Shown here in pieces: positions 1 to 10,770 of a stretch of DNA of 64,000 nucleotides. Location: contig JALMGJ010000029.1 of assembly GCA_023362775.1 (NCBI GenBank), positions 1,330,001-1,394,000 on the forward strand, written 5' to 3'. Origin of the DNA: Charina bottae (lineage: Eukaryota > Chordata > Lepidosauria > Squamata > Charinaidae). A program made the position numbers and the translations under genes. Under the pieces are notes generated by a model. It was not told the origin of the DNA, made no database searches, and saw only the letters and a program-made list of their open reading frames with translations. Within the stretch, counting starts at the first letter, position 1. Each line of letters opens with the position of its first letter.

Positions 1-233
1 TGGCCAAACATGTCCCATTCCCACAAGCTCAGCCACGGCTTCCCAATTCACAAGGGGTTCACTGCTCATGCTGCACCTTGCTCGCTCACTGCTTCTGCAT
101 ACCGAAATCAACATTGATGGCTGTCAGCTGACCTTGGCTTATTGTACGGGATCTAAATTTTATAGCTGAGGAAATAGAGATTGTTTTTAACAGGAAAAAG
201 CAACCAAAACTTGGCTTCTTTTTTTTTTTTCAG
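1..233 (+). other. EFCAB6: EFCAB6 intron, 3' part
   Basis: Non-coding sequence upstream of the first exon seen here. It ends in a strong acceptor: a run of T with one C at 219-231 followed by CAG at 231-233. The upstream exon lies outside the window. Nothing else is recognised in it. Confidence 0.6.
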
Positions 234-389
234 AGAGAAGTATCATGAATGCTCCCAAGACTTCCACAAGGCCTTTCTGCAACAGGATAAAAACAGAGAA
301 GGCTGCATATCGGTGGACAGCCTACGTAAGATACTGGAAGACTTCCACTGTTGCCTTGGCTATGAACAGTACAGTGAACTTCTATACAG
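234..389 (+). CDS. EFCAB6: EFCAB6 exon a (first exon in window): EF-hand
   Basis: First visible exon of the EF-hand protein EFCAB6, a large protein of tandem EF-hands reported to bind DJ-1 (PARK7) and the androgen receptor and to be testis-enriched (family knowledge). The acceptor is poly-T/CAG ending at 233. The donor GT is at 390-391 (ACAG|GTTGTC). The exon starts on the third base of a codon and ends after two bases of the next, which matches the following exon. The peptide runs REKYHECSQDF...YEQYSELLY. It holds one EF-hand-like loop, DKNREGCISVDS, with D1, N3, G6 and I8 but Ser instead of Glu at position 12, so calcium binding is doubtful. The name rests on recognising the whole nine-exon series, especially the C-terminus. 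Confidence 0.82.
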
Positions 390-462
390 GTTGTCATGTT
401 TGACTCAGCTTCAATGGAACTAGGCTAATTTAGAAGACTGATTGTCTGTACAGTCTGTAGGC

Positions 463-1280
463 CAGAGCTTTCCAAACTTTTCATGTTGGTGACACACTTT
501 TTAGACATGCATCATTTCGCGACACACTCTTGCAGCAGGGCATTATTTCGTGACACACTCTTACAGCAGGGCACAAGGCAGGCGCTAGGACCTGCACGGA
601 ATCACAGCAGGTTTGGAGGCAGCGAGGCACAAGGCAGGCACTAGGACCTGCACGGAATCACAGCAGGTTTGGAGGCAGCGAGGCACAAGGCAGGCACTAG
701 GACCTGCGCGGAATCCTGGCAGGGCAGGTTTGAAGGCAGCAAGGCACAAGGCAGGCACTAGGACCTGCGCGGAATCACAGCAGGTTTGGAGGCAGCCAGG
801 CACAAGGCAGGCACTAGGACCTGCGTGGAATCCTGGCAGGGCAGGTTTGAAGGCAGCAAGGCACAAGGCAGGCACTAGGACCTGCACGGAATCACAGCAG
901 GTTTGGAGGCAGCGAGGCAGAAGGCAGGCACTAGGACCTGCATGGAATCCTGGCAGGGCAGGTTTGAAGGCAGCAAGGCACAAGGCAGGCACTAGGACCT
1001 GCGTGGAATCCTGGCAGGGCAGGTTTGGAGGCAGCCAGGCACAAGGCAGGCACTAGGACCTGCACGGAATCACAGCAGGTTTGAAGGCAGCAAGACAAAA
1101 GGCAGGCACTAGGACCTGCACGGAATCACAGCAGGTTTGAAGGCAGCAAGACAAAAGGCAGGCACTAGGACCTGCGCGGAATCCTGGCAGGGCAGGTTTG
1201 GAGGCAGCAGCAGCCGGGACACACCCAGACACTGCAGCCGACACACTAACGTGTCCCAACACAGAGTTTGGAAAGCTCTG
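463..1280 (+). mobile_element. hAT-type MITE with internal 56/61-bp tandem array, copy 1
   Basis: Non-autonomous DNA transposon. The left end is CAGAGCTTTCCAAACT and the right end is its inverted form, AGTTTGGAAAGCTCTG (one mismatch). It is flanked by 8-bp target duplications CTGTAGGC (455-462) and CTGTAGAC (1281-1288), length and consensus typical of hAT. Between the ends lie about 11 tandem units (570-1195) of 56 bp, with a 61-bp variant carrying an extra TCCTGGCAGGGCAG. This is the longest of four copies in the window; the others have 4, 1 and 6 units. Open frames crossing the array in several phases are by-products of a unit without stops. Confidence 0.8.
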
Positions 1281-2704
1281 CTGTAGACTAATAACTTGGT
1301 CCAGCTATACTGATGAAATCTATGTCTGGTTGATTTCACTGCATGGAGAGTTAGACCATCAGTCATTTGTTTGTTTGCCTTTTCACTGAATTATTAACCT
1401 ACCAGTTTGCTCATCTTGCACAAGTAGAGCTGGAATATATCATTTCACTAATGGATTAATTAACATATGCCACAAACATTGTTTTAACTGTACATACCAT
1501 TTATAACCTTTGACCTACAGATGAGATATCTGCAGTTTCAGCAAATCTCATCTTATGGTGCTCAAGTGTGGGGCCTGTAACAAATGTCATGTAGAAAAGG
1601 AGCTAAGAAAGTAGTCAAATTACCTTTTAATTTAATTTCATGTTTGATTTTGCACATACTGCACAAAAGCTGAAGAAGGAAACAGTCCAAGTATTTGCAA
1701 AAGAGAGAATTTTTTTGCTAACTGTGGTTGGTCTAATAAGAAATATGATTCTTTTTATTTCTCATTTCCTGGGACCACACAGTAATAATAATCTATTCTT
1801 AAACTATTGTGCAAATACATGTATATGAATTTTGCATAGCAAGAGAACATGAAGCTCAATTCTGCAATAGCTAATTGAGGCAAAGAACACAAGGGAACTG
1901 TTAGAGGTAAAATACATTTACCTTTCTATGCTAAAGAAGCCTTAAAATGACATAAATTATATGAGAATGTGAGATTCAGGAGAATTCTGCTCCCAAAGGA
2001 GTGACATTCCAAAGAAGTATCTTTTATTTTGCTTTTAGAAAGAGGACTGGAAAAAGAAACGAAACCTAAACAAAATCTTTTCACTCTACCTATAAATCGA
2101 GTGATTACGTTCCTTTGAATTAAGCTTCTAATAAGAGTTTTTTCTGCATGCTCTTTTCCTCAAAGACTTTTTGATGATAAACACTTCCATTCATTGTAAT
2201 TTTCTGCAGACTAGTCCTTTCCAGACCGAAAAGAGCCTTTTTGCTCCACCACCCTGCCTTAAATAATAGAGTAGATTAGCATATGCATTTGGTTTTATTA
2301 CTAAAATGTTAATACCAACTTGGCAATTTATTCCTCCCACTGAAGTGCGTTGATTATTTCCTTTTCCACTGACTCTCTGGCATCTGAGCCAGCTTGACAC
2401 AGGCTAATGTGGGGATTGCAGCTGCAAGATGCAAACACAATGCTCTCCAAAGTGCTGTGGGGGGCGCAGAGACGCAGCTATGGGGGCTCTGCATTCTACC
2501 CCTTTTATCTTCCTTGCATCCTGACGCCTCTTTGTTAAAATGGTTTCCCACCCATCTAATATGCATATTCTGGCAATGATCATTTTTGGAAAGAATAACT
2601 TGTGAGTGTTTTTCAGTGAAAACAGAAAAAACATTGGTGTTGAACTGACTGTCAATACAGTCAACTAAGCCTAAGGGAACAAGCGACGTGTTGATGCCCA
2701 TAAG

Positions 2705-2880
2705 TCAAGTCTGGCTCCTGGAGACTACATGTCATCCCCGTGCAGGGTTTCGGGCAATTGTTGGGAAGTTATTTTTTTCACCTCTGTGGTCTAGCCTAAA
2801 GCCCTGAGATTCTCTAGGGGTCTCCCATCTCTGTGTTAACCAGGTCCAGTCTTTCTGCAGCCACCAGCTCACAGAAAGCC
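2705..2880 (-). mobile_element. 5S-rRNA-derived SINE remnant
   Basis: The stretch GGGGTCTCCCATCTCTGTGTTAA is the reverse complement of a degraded 5S rRNA box C region, and the flank containing CCTGGAGACTAC is a tail-side motif shared with 38,590-38,740. It is heavily mutated, so boundaries are approximate. Confidence 0.45.
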
Positions 2881-2984
2881 CATTTCAGGGTCTTGTATCT
2901 TGATAATATAGCAAATTTTCCATCTTTATGCTATTATGGTGGCTGACACCATTTGGATTTCCCATTTCAGGAATGGGATGCCTT

Positions 2985-3300
2985 GTCTGAACTGGCTCAA
3001 AGTCACCCAGCCGCTTTCATGCCTAAGGCGGGACTAGAACTCCCGGTCTCCTGGTTTGCCATTGGCTCCTTCCTAGGGCTGAGAGAGCAGGACTGGCCCA
3101 AGGTCACCCAGCCGGCTTTCATGCCTAAGGCGGGACTAGAACTCAGTCTCCTGGTTTGCCATTGGCTCCTTCCTAGGGCTGAGAGACAGGGACTGGCCCA
3201 AGGTCACCCAGCCAGCTTTCATGCCAAAGGCGGGACTAGAACTCACAGCTTCCTGGTTTCTAGCCCAGCATCTTAGCCCCTAGGCCAAACTGGCTCTCAG
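2985..3300 (-). mobile_element. tRNA-derived SINE with duplicated 100-bp module, copy 1
   Basis: Reverse orientation. The head (tRNA-like, GCCAGTTTGGCCTAGGGGCT when read on the minus strand) lies at about 3280-3300. The module that begins TCTCCTGGTTTGCC starts at 3047 and again at 3147, exactly 100 bp apart, with part of a third unit before it. The same SINE family is at about 4300-4640 and at 36,525-36,872. Confidence 0.65.
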
Positions 3301-3363
3301 TTTAGTGAACAACGTATCTTCTTGATCCAGCCTTTAGTCACCGAGGTACAGTAGGTACTGAAG
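3047..3363. repeat. Segmental duplication, left copy
   Basis: The SINE end plus about 65 bp of its flank (TCAGTTTAGTGAACAACG to ACAGTAGGTACTGAAGT) recurs nearly unchanged at about 4401-4719. Shared flank outside the SINE shows a local duplication and not two independent SINE insertions. Confidence 0.7.
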
Positions 3364-3708
3364 TTTAGATTCAGCCCTTCCCATTTTTCCCTGGGATTTT
3401 ATCCAGTCTCATCTTCCAGGAGGTATGCAAGACAGAAATGCAGAAACTAAACAATCAGATTAAATATATGCAAATAGATAATTGCTTATTTCCTAGTATT
3501 GTAGCTGAGCACTAAGAAAAACAAAAACAGAATCAAAATCAAAGCACAGCCTTCAGCTGGCAGGCAAGAGATAAATATGATTGCCAGTGCAAGCTAGCCA
3601 CGTTGGAGCCCTCAAACTCTATCAAAATCGCCACTGAATTATTAGTAACAGCCATTTTAGAAACCATATTTAGGAAATAAATCTTCAGCCTTATTTTTCC
3701 CTCCTCAG

Positions 3709-3907
3709 TTTAGGAATTAATATACAGGAGAACAAGCTCTCCTATTTTGATTTCCTAAGAATTATTGATGGCAGTGCAGCATTCAAGTACCAGAAAAGGC
3801 ATTCCATGCCCCCCGTACCACCAATCAGCTTTGTGCAACTCAGCATAGATGACGCCATGGCAAAGATAAAACAGATTGTTACGGATTCTTCTGACTTGCT
3901 GTACAAG
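3709..3907 (+). CDS. EFCAB6: EFCAB6 exon b
   Basis: Second exon seen. The acceptor CTCCTCAG ends at 3708; the donor is AAG|GTGAGT at 3908. Its first base completes the split Ser codon from the previous exon, then 66 codons follow and the exon ends in phase 0. The peptide begins LGINIQENKLSYFDFLRII, the second half of an EF-hand pair whose loop lacks acidic ligands. It continues through a Pro-rich stretch (HSMPPVPPISF) into an alpha-helical segment, IDDAMAKIKQIVTDSSDLLYK, that leads into the EF-hand of the next exon. The exon lies between two copies of a duplicated SINE segment that are confined to the introns. Confidence 0.82.
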
Positions 3908-4299
3908 GTGAGTCCTGTGCAATTGCTTCAGTGCCCACCATCCTGACATGGAGGAAGAGGAAAAATTTGTGGCCCAACTTGTGTTTCAAGGAGACACCAA
4001 GCATGTAGAAACCTGGGCCAGGACAGTGCATAAAAAGATTCCAAAATGGTCCCAAGAGGGCGGCCCTGGGAGCGAGGCTGCTGGTTTCTGTTGTGTCTGA
4101 GGAAGTAGGTCTACTGCTCCCCTTCTCTCACCCTATCTTAAAGTTGCTACGGTTGGCTCATATTCCGCTTCTGATTTTTTAAAACAGCCTGACACTTTTC
4201 CCATGTGCTATTGCCAAGACAGGTGTCCTCCAGTCTATGCTTGCGCCTTTCATTTTTCATCCCAGACGCAGGACTTTGCATTTCTCCCTCTTAAATGGT

Positions 4300-4640
4300 T
4301 TCTCCTGGTTTGCCATTGGCTCCTTCCTAGGGCTGAGAGAGCGGGACTGGCCCAAGGTCACCCAGCCGGCTTTCATGCCTAAGGCGGGACTAGAACTCAG
4401 TCTCCTGGTTTGCCATTGGCTCCTTCCTAGGGCTGAGAGAGCGGGACTGGCCCAAGGTCACCCAGCCGGCTTTCATGCCTAAGGCGGGACTAGAACTCAG
4501 TCTCCTGGTTTGCCATTGGCTCCTTCCTAGGGCTGAGAGACAGGGACTGGCCCAAGGTCACCCAGCCAGCTTTCATGCCAAAGGCGGGACTAGAACTCAC
4601 AGCTTCCTGGTTTCTAGCCCAGCATCTTAGCCCCTAGACC
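4300..4640 (-). mobile_element. tRNA-derived SINE with triplicated 100-bp module, copy 2
   Basis: The module TCTCCTGGTTTGCCATTGGC starts at 4301, 4401 and 4501, an exact 100-bp period. The tRNA-like head region (CTTAGCCCCTAGACCAAAC in + orientation) follows at 4626-4644. It has one module more than copy 1, and the two copies share the non-SINE flank to about 4719. Confidence 0.7.
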
Positions 4641-4719
4641 AAACTGGCTCTCAGTTTAGTGAACAACGTATCTTCTTGATCCAGCCTTTAGTCACCGAGG
4701 TACAGTAGGTACTGAAGTC
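4401..4719. repeat. Segmental duplication, right copy
   Basis: Near-identical partner of 3047-3363, including about 65 bp of non-SINE flank that ends ACAGTAGGTACTGAAGT. After this point the two loci differ, so 4719/4720 is a duplication breakpoint. Confidence 0.7.
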
Positions 4720-4739
4720 TTTGTTTCAGTCCACTGTTC

Positions 4740-6300
4740 AAGCATGTCTAGATCTTCTCTCCTCTAAAGTTTTAGCCAATCCTCCTAGCTTTGTATCATC
4801 GGCAAATGTGATAATCATACCCTCCCCCCTTCAACCAGGTCATCAATAAACATATTGACCAGCACAGAGCCCAGGACTGGGCCCTATGGCATTCCACTCA
4901 ATCATCCTCTCCAATCTGATGTGGAGCCTCTGGGTGTGGTCATTCAGCCAATTATGAATTAATCTACAGTCCTAGCCTATATTTTACCATTTCATTAATG
5001 GAAGTATCAGGAGATTCTCTGCCAAGACCAGGGTACCTCGTGTCGGTGACATTCCCTCATTTATTAAGCTAGCAACTCTGTCAAAAAAGAAGGTAAGGTT
5101 AGTTGGCATGACATGTTTGTGGCCCTTGTTAACTCTTGCGTTCCTGTCCAAGGGCTCGCAAATATTCTGTTTAATAGTCTGCTGGACGGCCTTGCCCAGT
5201 GTAGACATCAAGTGGACAGTTCTGCAACTTCCCAGGTCCTCATATTTGTTGTCCTCCAGTCTTCTAGGACCTCACCAGTCCTCCAGAAGTTCTTGAAGAT
5301 TACCAAGAATGGTTCTGCAGTCACCTCTGCTAGTGCTTAGGATGCCATCCAGCTGGCCCTGGACACTTGAATTCATTTAAATTAGCTGTGTTCTCCCGCT
5401 TTCCTTGTCTTTCCTGAACTGCAGTTCCGTCTTCCTTTTTGCACAACAGTGGCTTCATTTCCTTTCTGAGAGAAGACAGACATCAAATATGAATTAAGGC
5501 ATTCTGTCTTCTCGCCATCCCCTATTACCAGTTGAGCCTGTTCTCTTCCCAACAAGCCTCCAGCCTCTAAGCTTCTCCTTTTGTTTTTGATGTACCTGAA
5601 AAAAAGCATGTTCTTGGTTCTGGGAATTTCTTACAAGCCTCCACTCATTCTGCATGCTAGGCTTCCTATCAAATCCCTACAGTTTCTGGCAATTTCTTTG
5701 GGATACACGCAGTGCTGTGCTGCTAAATGTTTAAGAACCAGCTCCATTGTCCCAGCTGTGCTGTGTCGCTATCCACGGAGCAGCTGATTGATCCGTTGGG
5801 CATTGATGCGTTGGGCACCTCTGCTGTCAACCGGCTTGCCAAATTCCAGAAAATTTAACCATCGCCTCTCACGAGGTGGTGCAAGCCAGTTCCATCACAC
5901 CACTGTATACATCCCTCCTTCCATTTTCCCTTGTTCTTTTCAGTATTTTAGGAAGCTCTGTGTGTATCCATACTGATCTTTTCAGCTGTGTCTCATTTTT
6001 CCTTCTAGTAAGACTTTTTTTTGTAATAGCACCTTCAGTTCTTCAACCAGTTCCTCCTCGTTGGTGAGGATTAGGTCCAAGACGATGGTCCCCCTCCCTT
6101 ATTTCTTCCTCCACCTTTTAACAAATGAAGTCATCGGCAAGAGAAGACAGGGATTTATGGGACCTCTGACTCTTGGCAGAGATCATTTTACAGCAGATTT
6201 CCACCATCCCGCATCTCTTTGGAAGTTCAGTCATTGGCATAGAAAGGCCTCGTCTACATTTTCTGTCTGCCTCGGTGGTCTGTAATAAACTCCCACAACA
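4740..6300 (-). mobile_element. CR1/L3-clade LINE remnant (pre-RT and RT)
   Basis: Minus-strand translation shows degraded CR1-type motifs in the expected order: a pre-RT segment around 5382-5610 (RYIKNKRRS...VIGDGEKTECLN, like the KYI+NKR...TGDTEKAEVLN motif of CR1/L3), then a decayed RT with GPVLGSVLVNMFIDDLVEG near 4835-4900 and FADDTKL-like remains (frame broken) near 4790-4815. Many stops and frameshifts make it an old, dead copy. The left and right limits are uncertain. Confidence 0.6.
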
Positions 6301-7439
6301 ATATCACTTTTGTTCTTATTTTATGACATGCAGGCTTTTGGTTTTTAAGCAACAGAACGATTCAGTAGTCTGTTTTAACACCGTAATATTTGTTTTAGTC
6401 TTCAGGCCCGTATATGTTTGTACATATATAGATATGAAGGCTGTGCAAATTTTCAGAGGAGAGCTTGCTTCAACAAAGGTTCATTTAGTGGCCCTCAAAG
6501 CAGAGGCCTGGGGCTGCTCCACCGCTGGCCTCCTCCTCCAGGGAGGAGCCTTCTTCAGCAAGCTCCATGCGGGGAGGTTGAAAGGATGGAAGCCAAAGCG
6601 GTGCCAGGCGGGCCAGGCAGTTTCAGCAAATGCTGTGGGGTCCCCTGGGCGTGGGGCAGGCTGTCCAGACTGGAGCCCCCTTGCCACACCCCAAAGAGCT
6701 TCCAGACTAGAGCACCTCGGCACACAGGGAACTTTGCAGAATGCGCCAGTGCTGCACAGCCCGAAAGCGCTTCCGCCAATGCTGGGAGAGAAGGCGGAGG
6801 GCAGCTTCACAGCTTTGCCATGTCACACACCACCAAGCAAATCATGTCGCTACTCAGTCGGCATCCACAGGGCTGAATGAGTGAACTGAGGTTGCTTTGC
6901 GCAGGCTTATAGGTACACCTGCCGGGAGGCTTGTGCTCAGACAGCTGGGGTTCCTGTTGGCAGTAACAAATCAAAGCAATGTCCAAATAAAATGAACGGA
7001 TGTTTAATTAACACAGGTTTAGAAATGCACACTGGAAAGCTCCCTGCCACCCTCGCTTTACTGTCCCAGAAGGCTGGAGAAGAGGGTTCCCACTGCTCAA
7101 AGCTCTCTCCATCTTCCAACGCCCGGTGCTCTCCGGCTGCTGTCGGTTGCTATGGAGGCCCGTGGTAAACAGCCGTCCCCCCGCCATGCGAAATAGTGAA
7201 TCCGGAGAGGAGAGAAGGCTGTGAAGCCGGCTCAGCTCGGCTCGGCTCAGCTCACAAAATGCTGGGATGAGAATTCACAGGGAAATTCTTTGCACCGTTT
7301 GATATGTTGCATATTTGTCGGAGCAAAGAGGGTGCATTATCTCTCTTTTTATCCCTGTCATTCAGTAAGAGCCTTTCTGGAGAGAGATAAGGTTGCCCCA
7401 AACCCGCTGGTTTCGACATTGCTCGTTTCTCCCCCACAG

Positions 7440-7628
7440 GCCTTCTCTGCATTTGACAAGGACCGCGCTGGGACAATTTCGACCCTGGATTTCCGGCAGG
7501 TGCTGCACCATTTCTGTTTCACGCTTTCAGAAAAGCAATTCAACCACCTTCTAAAACTGCAGCGACTTCGTGGCGAACATTCCATTGACTGGAGATATTT
7601 CCTGCAAAAGTTCAACTTCCTCTCAGAG
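7440..7628 (+). CDS. EFCAB6: EFCAB6 exon c: EF-hand
   Basis: Third exon seen, 189 bp or 63 codons, phase 0 at both ends. The acceptor CCCCCACAG ends at 7439 and the donor is GAG|GTAAGA at 7629. It holds the best EF-hand so far, AFSAFDKDRAGTISTLDF, with loop D1, D3, G6, I8 and D12. Asp instead of Glu at position 12 would weaken calcium binding. The partner half, EHSIDWRYFLQKFNFLSE, is an EF-hand relic without a complete ligand set. It reads directly on from the LLYK helix of the previous exon. Confidence 0.85.
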
Positions 7629-8559
7629 GTAAGAACGGCAATCACGCTACCTTACGGGGGGACGGAGAGCAGTGGAAGCATCTGGGGCAGAGCCTGTTTT
7701 GTTTTGTTTTTCAGTGGGGCTCCGTGCGTTTAGTTGAGAAGTTAGCGATATTGGTCTGTTCCCAAACGGCCTGGGGTCATGGGGTCAGATCAGAAGCAAA
7801 ACGGACCCCTGCGAAGTCTCATTCCCTGCCTACGCCCTGTTGCATCTGCTCTGCACAGCCCCCCCCCCACCAATCCAAAGCGCAGGGCTTTCCGGCCCAC
7901 GCAGGGGGGTCCTTGAGCTTTATCGAGGGTCCCCTGGGTTTAAACAAATGGGCGCAACTTGGCTGGATGGGCGGGGCAAGTGATCCAGATTGTGTGTATT
8001 CGTGTGTCTGGGTGTGTGCAGGGGAGATCCTCCTGTTAACATGCAAGGGGGCAAGACCCATTCTTCCCCCAAACTGGCTGGAGGGAAATTGGAAGTTCTT
8101 CCCCACCACGGGGAGACAGATTTCTGGACTCCTCCCCTATCCCACCCTCTTTAAAGCAGGGGTGCTTATTCATCTATTTCATTCACTCAAGTGGTTCCCT
8201 GCTGAAAACATACTAAAAGGCTGTACAACTTCTCACCCACACCAAAGACCTCTGTACCACCGAGCCTAGAGGGCTTGCAACATTTCCATTAATGTGCTTT
8301 TTGGTTATAGGCTTGAGCCCTATTTCTTTCCCAATTACCTGAGAAATTAACCCTACTCAGGCTAGCATTCAGCCATCCCTTCAGCATTCTTCACCCAAGG
8401 GAAGACTAAGTTTCCCACCACTCCTGAATTAGACCACGAACCTCAAGTACATGCTCTGTACTGATTAAAGCAACACCTATAAAAACTCTGTTGCTTCTTA
8501 TACTTTTAGAAATCAGCTGTTCTTTAGTCTGACAAATATGCTACCTGAGGCTTTTATAG

Positions 8560-8720
8560 CTTATTTTGGCTGATCTTGAAAAGCTAAGCAGGACTGGAGG
8601 GGGAAGTCGAAGAAATATCCCGGGATAAGGCAATGGCAAACTACTTCCTTATTGTTGCCAAGGAAACTACATGGTGATGTCCAGGTGGTTACCAGGAGCC
8701 AAGTTCATCTTGAGAGTGTC
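8560..8720 (+). mobile_element. 5S-rRNA-derived SINE
   Basis: CTGATCTTGAAAAGCTAAGCAGG is a degraded 5S internal promoter region. It is followed by CAATGGCAAACTACTTCC and a tail with ACATGGTGATGTCC, the usual layout of 5S-headed reptile SINEs. Same family as 48,570-48,740. Confidence 0.6.
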
Positions 8721-10235
8721 CAGGTAAACATTTGGACCATGAAACAGTAATTCATGACTTAGGTTACATGATTAGGTTTTACGTCCAAGGTTCATATACA
8801 GTATGTCAGATCAAAGCCAACTGAATCAAGCAGGTCTCATCCAGATGTTTTAGGTTACCGGTTCTACCTCCTCCAATCACAGACCACGCTGCCTGAAGCT
8901 GATAACGCTGAAGGCCAAAAGATCTGGGGATATCTCTGTTCAGGAAGGCAGCTACAAAGCTATCTTCCTGCAGTATAGTCCTATAGGACTTTTTTTCCCC
9001 CAGTTCAATCAATGGTCCTGAATTCAGCCAAATCCAAAATGTTCTTTTCAGCTCTGATTTATTTATTTTATTTATTGACAAGGCTTATTGGCTGCTCCAG
9101 TCTGCTGACTTTGAGCAGCAAAGAATTTCCCAAATACGTAATGTGGGACAAAGAAGTAGATAATCAAATTTAAAAACAAATCATACATTTTAATTGCATA
9201 TATGAAGCTGGGAATCACATTCAGTGCAATGAAAACCAGTTCATCATCTCGAGAGGTGATTCATAATATTTTAATTTTTAAATATTTTATAATATTTATA
9301 ATATTTAATATTATTTTTTATTTTTTATTTATTTAACTTATATGACTGCCCATCTCCCCCAACGAGGAACTCTGAACCCTAATATTATATTATAAGTATT
9401 ATAAATAATATCATATTTAATATTTTTAAATATTTTATTTTAAGTCTGCTGCCTAATAGAAGTGGGAAAGGATAGCTCTTTTCAGCCTTTAATATGATTC
9501 AGACATTTTTTTTCCCCTTGGGAGAACCTGGTAGAATTGAGTTATGGTGAGGGGAGAATAAATATTCCAGTTCCACAGCCATTAAGGCCAATTAGCACAA
9601 GTAACAAAAGCTGTGGTTGAACAGGAGGGAGTGGTATCCTGTCAGCAGAAAATATCTGCTCTTAGGAGAAATGCGTGCGAGGGACAGAGCCGGACTAAAA
9701 TGCCTTTCTGGCCTGTTCCCCTCCTTCATACAGAGCAACGCCATTTGTTTAATAAAATTTAAAAGTTTACTGATGCAGCTGCACATGGGAAGCATCCTGG
9801 GACCACATTGCCACCTCATTGGAATGAATCTCCTTGACGGCCTGCTCTCGCCACAGACCTGGTGGTGGACGATGTTCTTCCACTCTGAGCCTACCATGAA
9901 AACAAGGCTGTACAGAGAAGCGCACGGAAGGAGGAGGAAGTGCAGGAGCCTTGTTTGCTTGCGGCGCAGGCTCTGCTTCTCCGTAACTTTACTCCTGCAA
10001 CATCCCTGACCCCGGAAGGAAAGCTGAGGTTGCCCTTTCTCCCACGTGGAGAAAAGAGGAGAAACAACCATCAGGGGCCCCTCTTGCTTGCTTCAGACAA
10101 GCAGCGCTCTCGTTCTCTTGGCACGTAAAATCCGAGAAGAGGATGAGAAGTGTCTATGAAGGTTCTCAGTCATCCAGGTGGAATTGTCTGTAGCTTGAAT
10201 CATGTCAACTGGATTTCTATTTTCTCAGTGGAAAC

Positions 10236-10266
10236 GTTTCGCTCCTTATCCAAGGAGCTTCTTCAG
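10236..10266 (-). ncRNA. Hammerhead-ribozyme-like core, left arm
   Basis: On the minus strand: CTGAAGA, then a 7-bp stem GCTCCTT/AAGGAGC with loop GGAT, then GAAAC. This fits the hammerhead core CUGANGA-stem II-GAAA. One extra A precedes stem II, and stem III would be minimal (ACGT-like), as in small Penelope-associated variants. Cleavage activity is inferred only. Confidence 0.5.
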
Positions 10267-10739
10267 TCTGAGCAAAGTTAGTAAGGGAATCCTAAATATG
10301 TTTCTAGGTAGCTGTGTGACCTTACACCTGGGGCTAGGTCACCTAGCCTAGGACCAGAGTCAGCAGTTTATCTTCATCTAAAGGAAAAAGGACACTCAAT
10401 TGAGGACATTAATGTTCACATTTTAGACAGAGAAGATAGGTGGTTTGAGAAAGGGGTCAAGGAATCCATTTATGCCAACTTGGAAAATCCTTCCTTGAAT
10501 AGAGGTGGGGCCTCAGGCACAATCTTTCCCCTATTTTCCTTCCTGCTTTGTCTACTGTGCCTAGGAAGATTAAGACCATTTCACAAGCTCAACAGCAGCA
10601 TGGTGATCTTAACGATCCTCCTTTAGACGATAAAAGGACTTAAAATAACATCTCAATATAACCATGACCTAGCCCCAGGTGTAAGGTCACACAGCTACCT
10701 AGAAACATATTTAGGATTCCCTTACTAACTTTGCTCAGA

Positions 10740-10770
10740 CTGAAGAAGCTCCTTGGATAAGGAGCGAAAC
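10740..10770 (+). ncRNA. Hammerhead-ribozyme-like core, right arm
   Basis: Same 31-nt core as the left arm, in the opposite orientation, with all core bases identical. CTCAG just upstream (10734-10738) can pair with CTGAG downstream (10777-10782 region) as a candidate stem I. Activity not shown. Confidence 0.5.

Larger units (their letters stand above)
390..3708 (+). other. EFCAB6: EFCAB6 intron a-b
   Basis: Intron with donor GTTGTC and acceptor CTCCTCAG (ends 3708). It carries an expandable hAT MITE (463-1280), a 5S-type SINE remnant (about 2705-2880) and a tRNA-SINE copy (about 2985-3300). Between 1290 and 2700, and from 3365 to 3700, it is AT-rich sequence in which I see nothing classifiable. 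Confidence 0.7.
3908..7439 (+). other. EFCAB6: EFCAB6 intron b-c
   Basis: Donor GTGAGT, acceptor TTTCTCCCCCACAG ending at 7439. It contains the second duplicated SINE segment (about 4300-4719) and a degraded CR1/L3-like LINE on the minus strand (about 4740-6300). From 6300 to 7435 nothing classifiable is seen except a GC-rich, CpG-bearing patch around 7110-7260. Confidence 0.65.

Noticed and set aside
585..1056. 135- and 147-codon repeat proteins on opposite strands
   Set aside because: Both come from the stop-free 56/61-bp MITE array between proper transposon ends. Similar frames occur in every other copy of this MITE.
613..1195. CRISPR-like array
   Set aside because: Direct tandem repeats without unique spacers, inside a hAT MITE, in a vertebrate genome.
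6173..6880. 235-codon frame
   Set aside because: Lies in an intron, overlaps other frames on both strands, starts within a LINE remnant and has no recognisable domain or splice pattern.
7110..7260. CpG-rich patch as an internal EFCAB6 promoter
   Set aside because: Too short and without other promoter marks; cannot be supported from sequence alone.
9592..10071. 159-codon minus frame with Cys/Leu-rich sequence
   Set aside because: Opposite-strand frame of 130 codons overlaps it; no domain, promoter or splice evidence.
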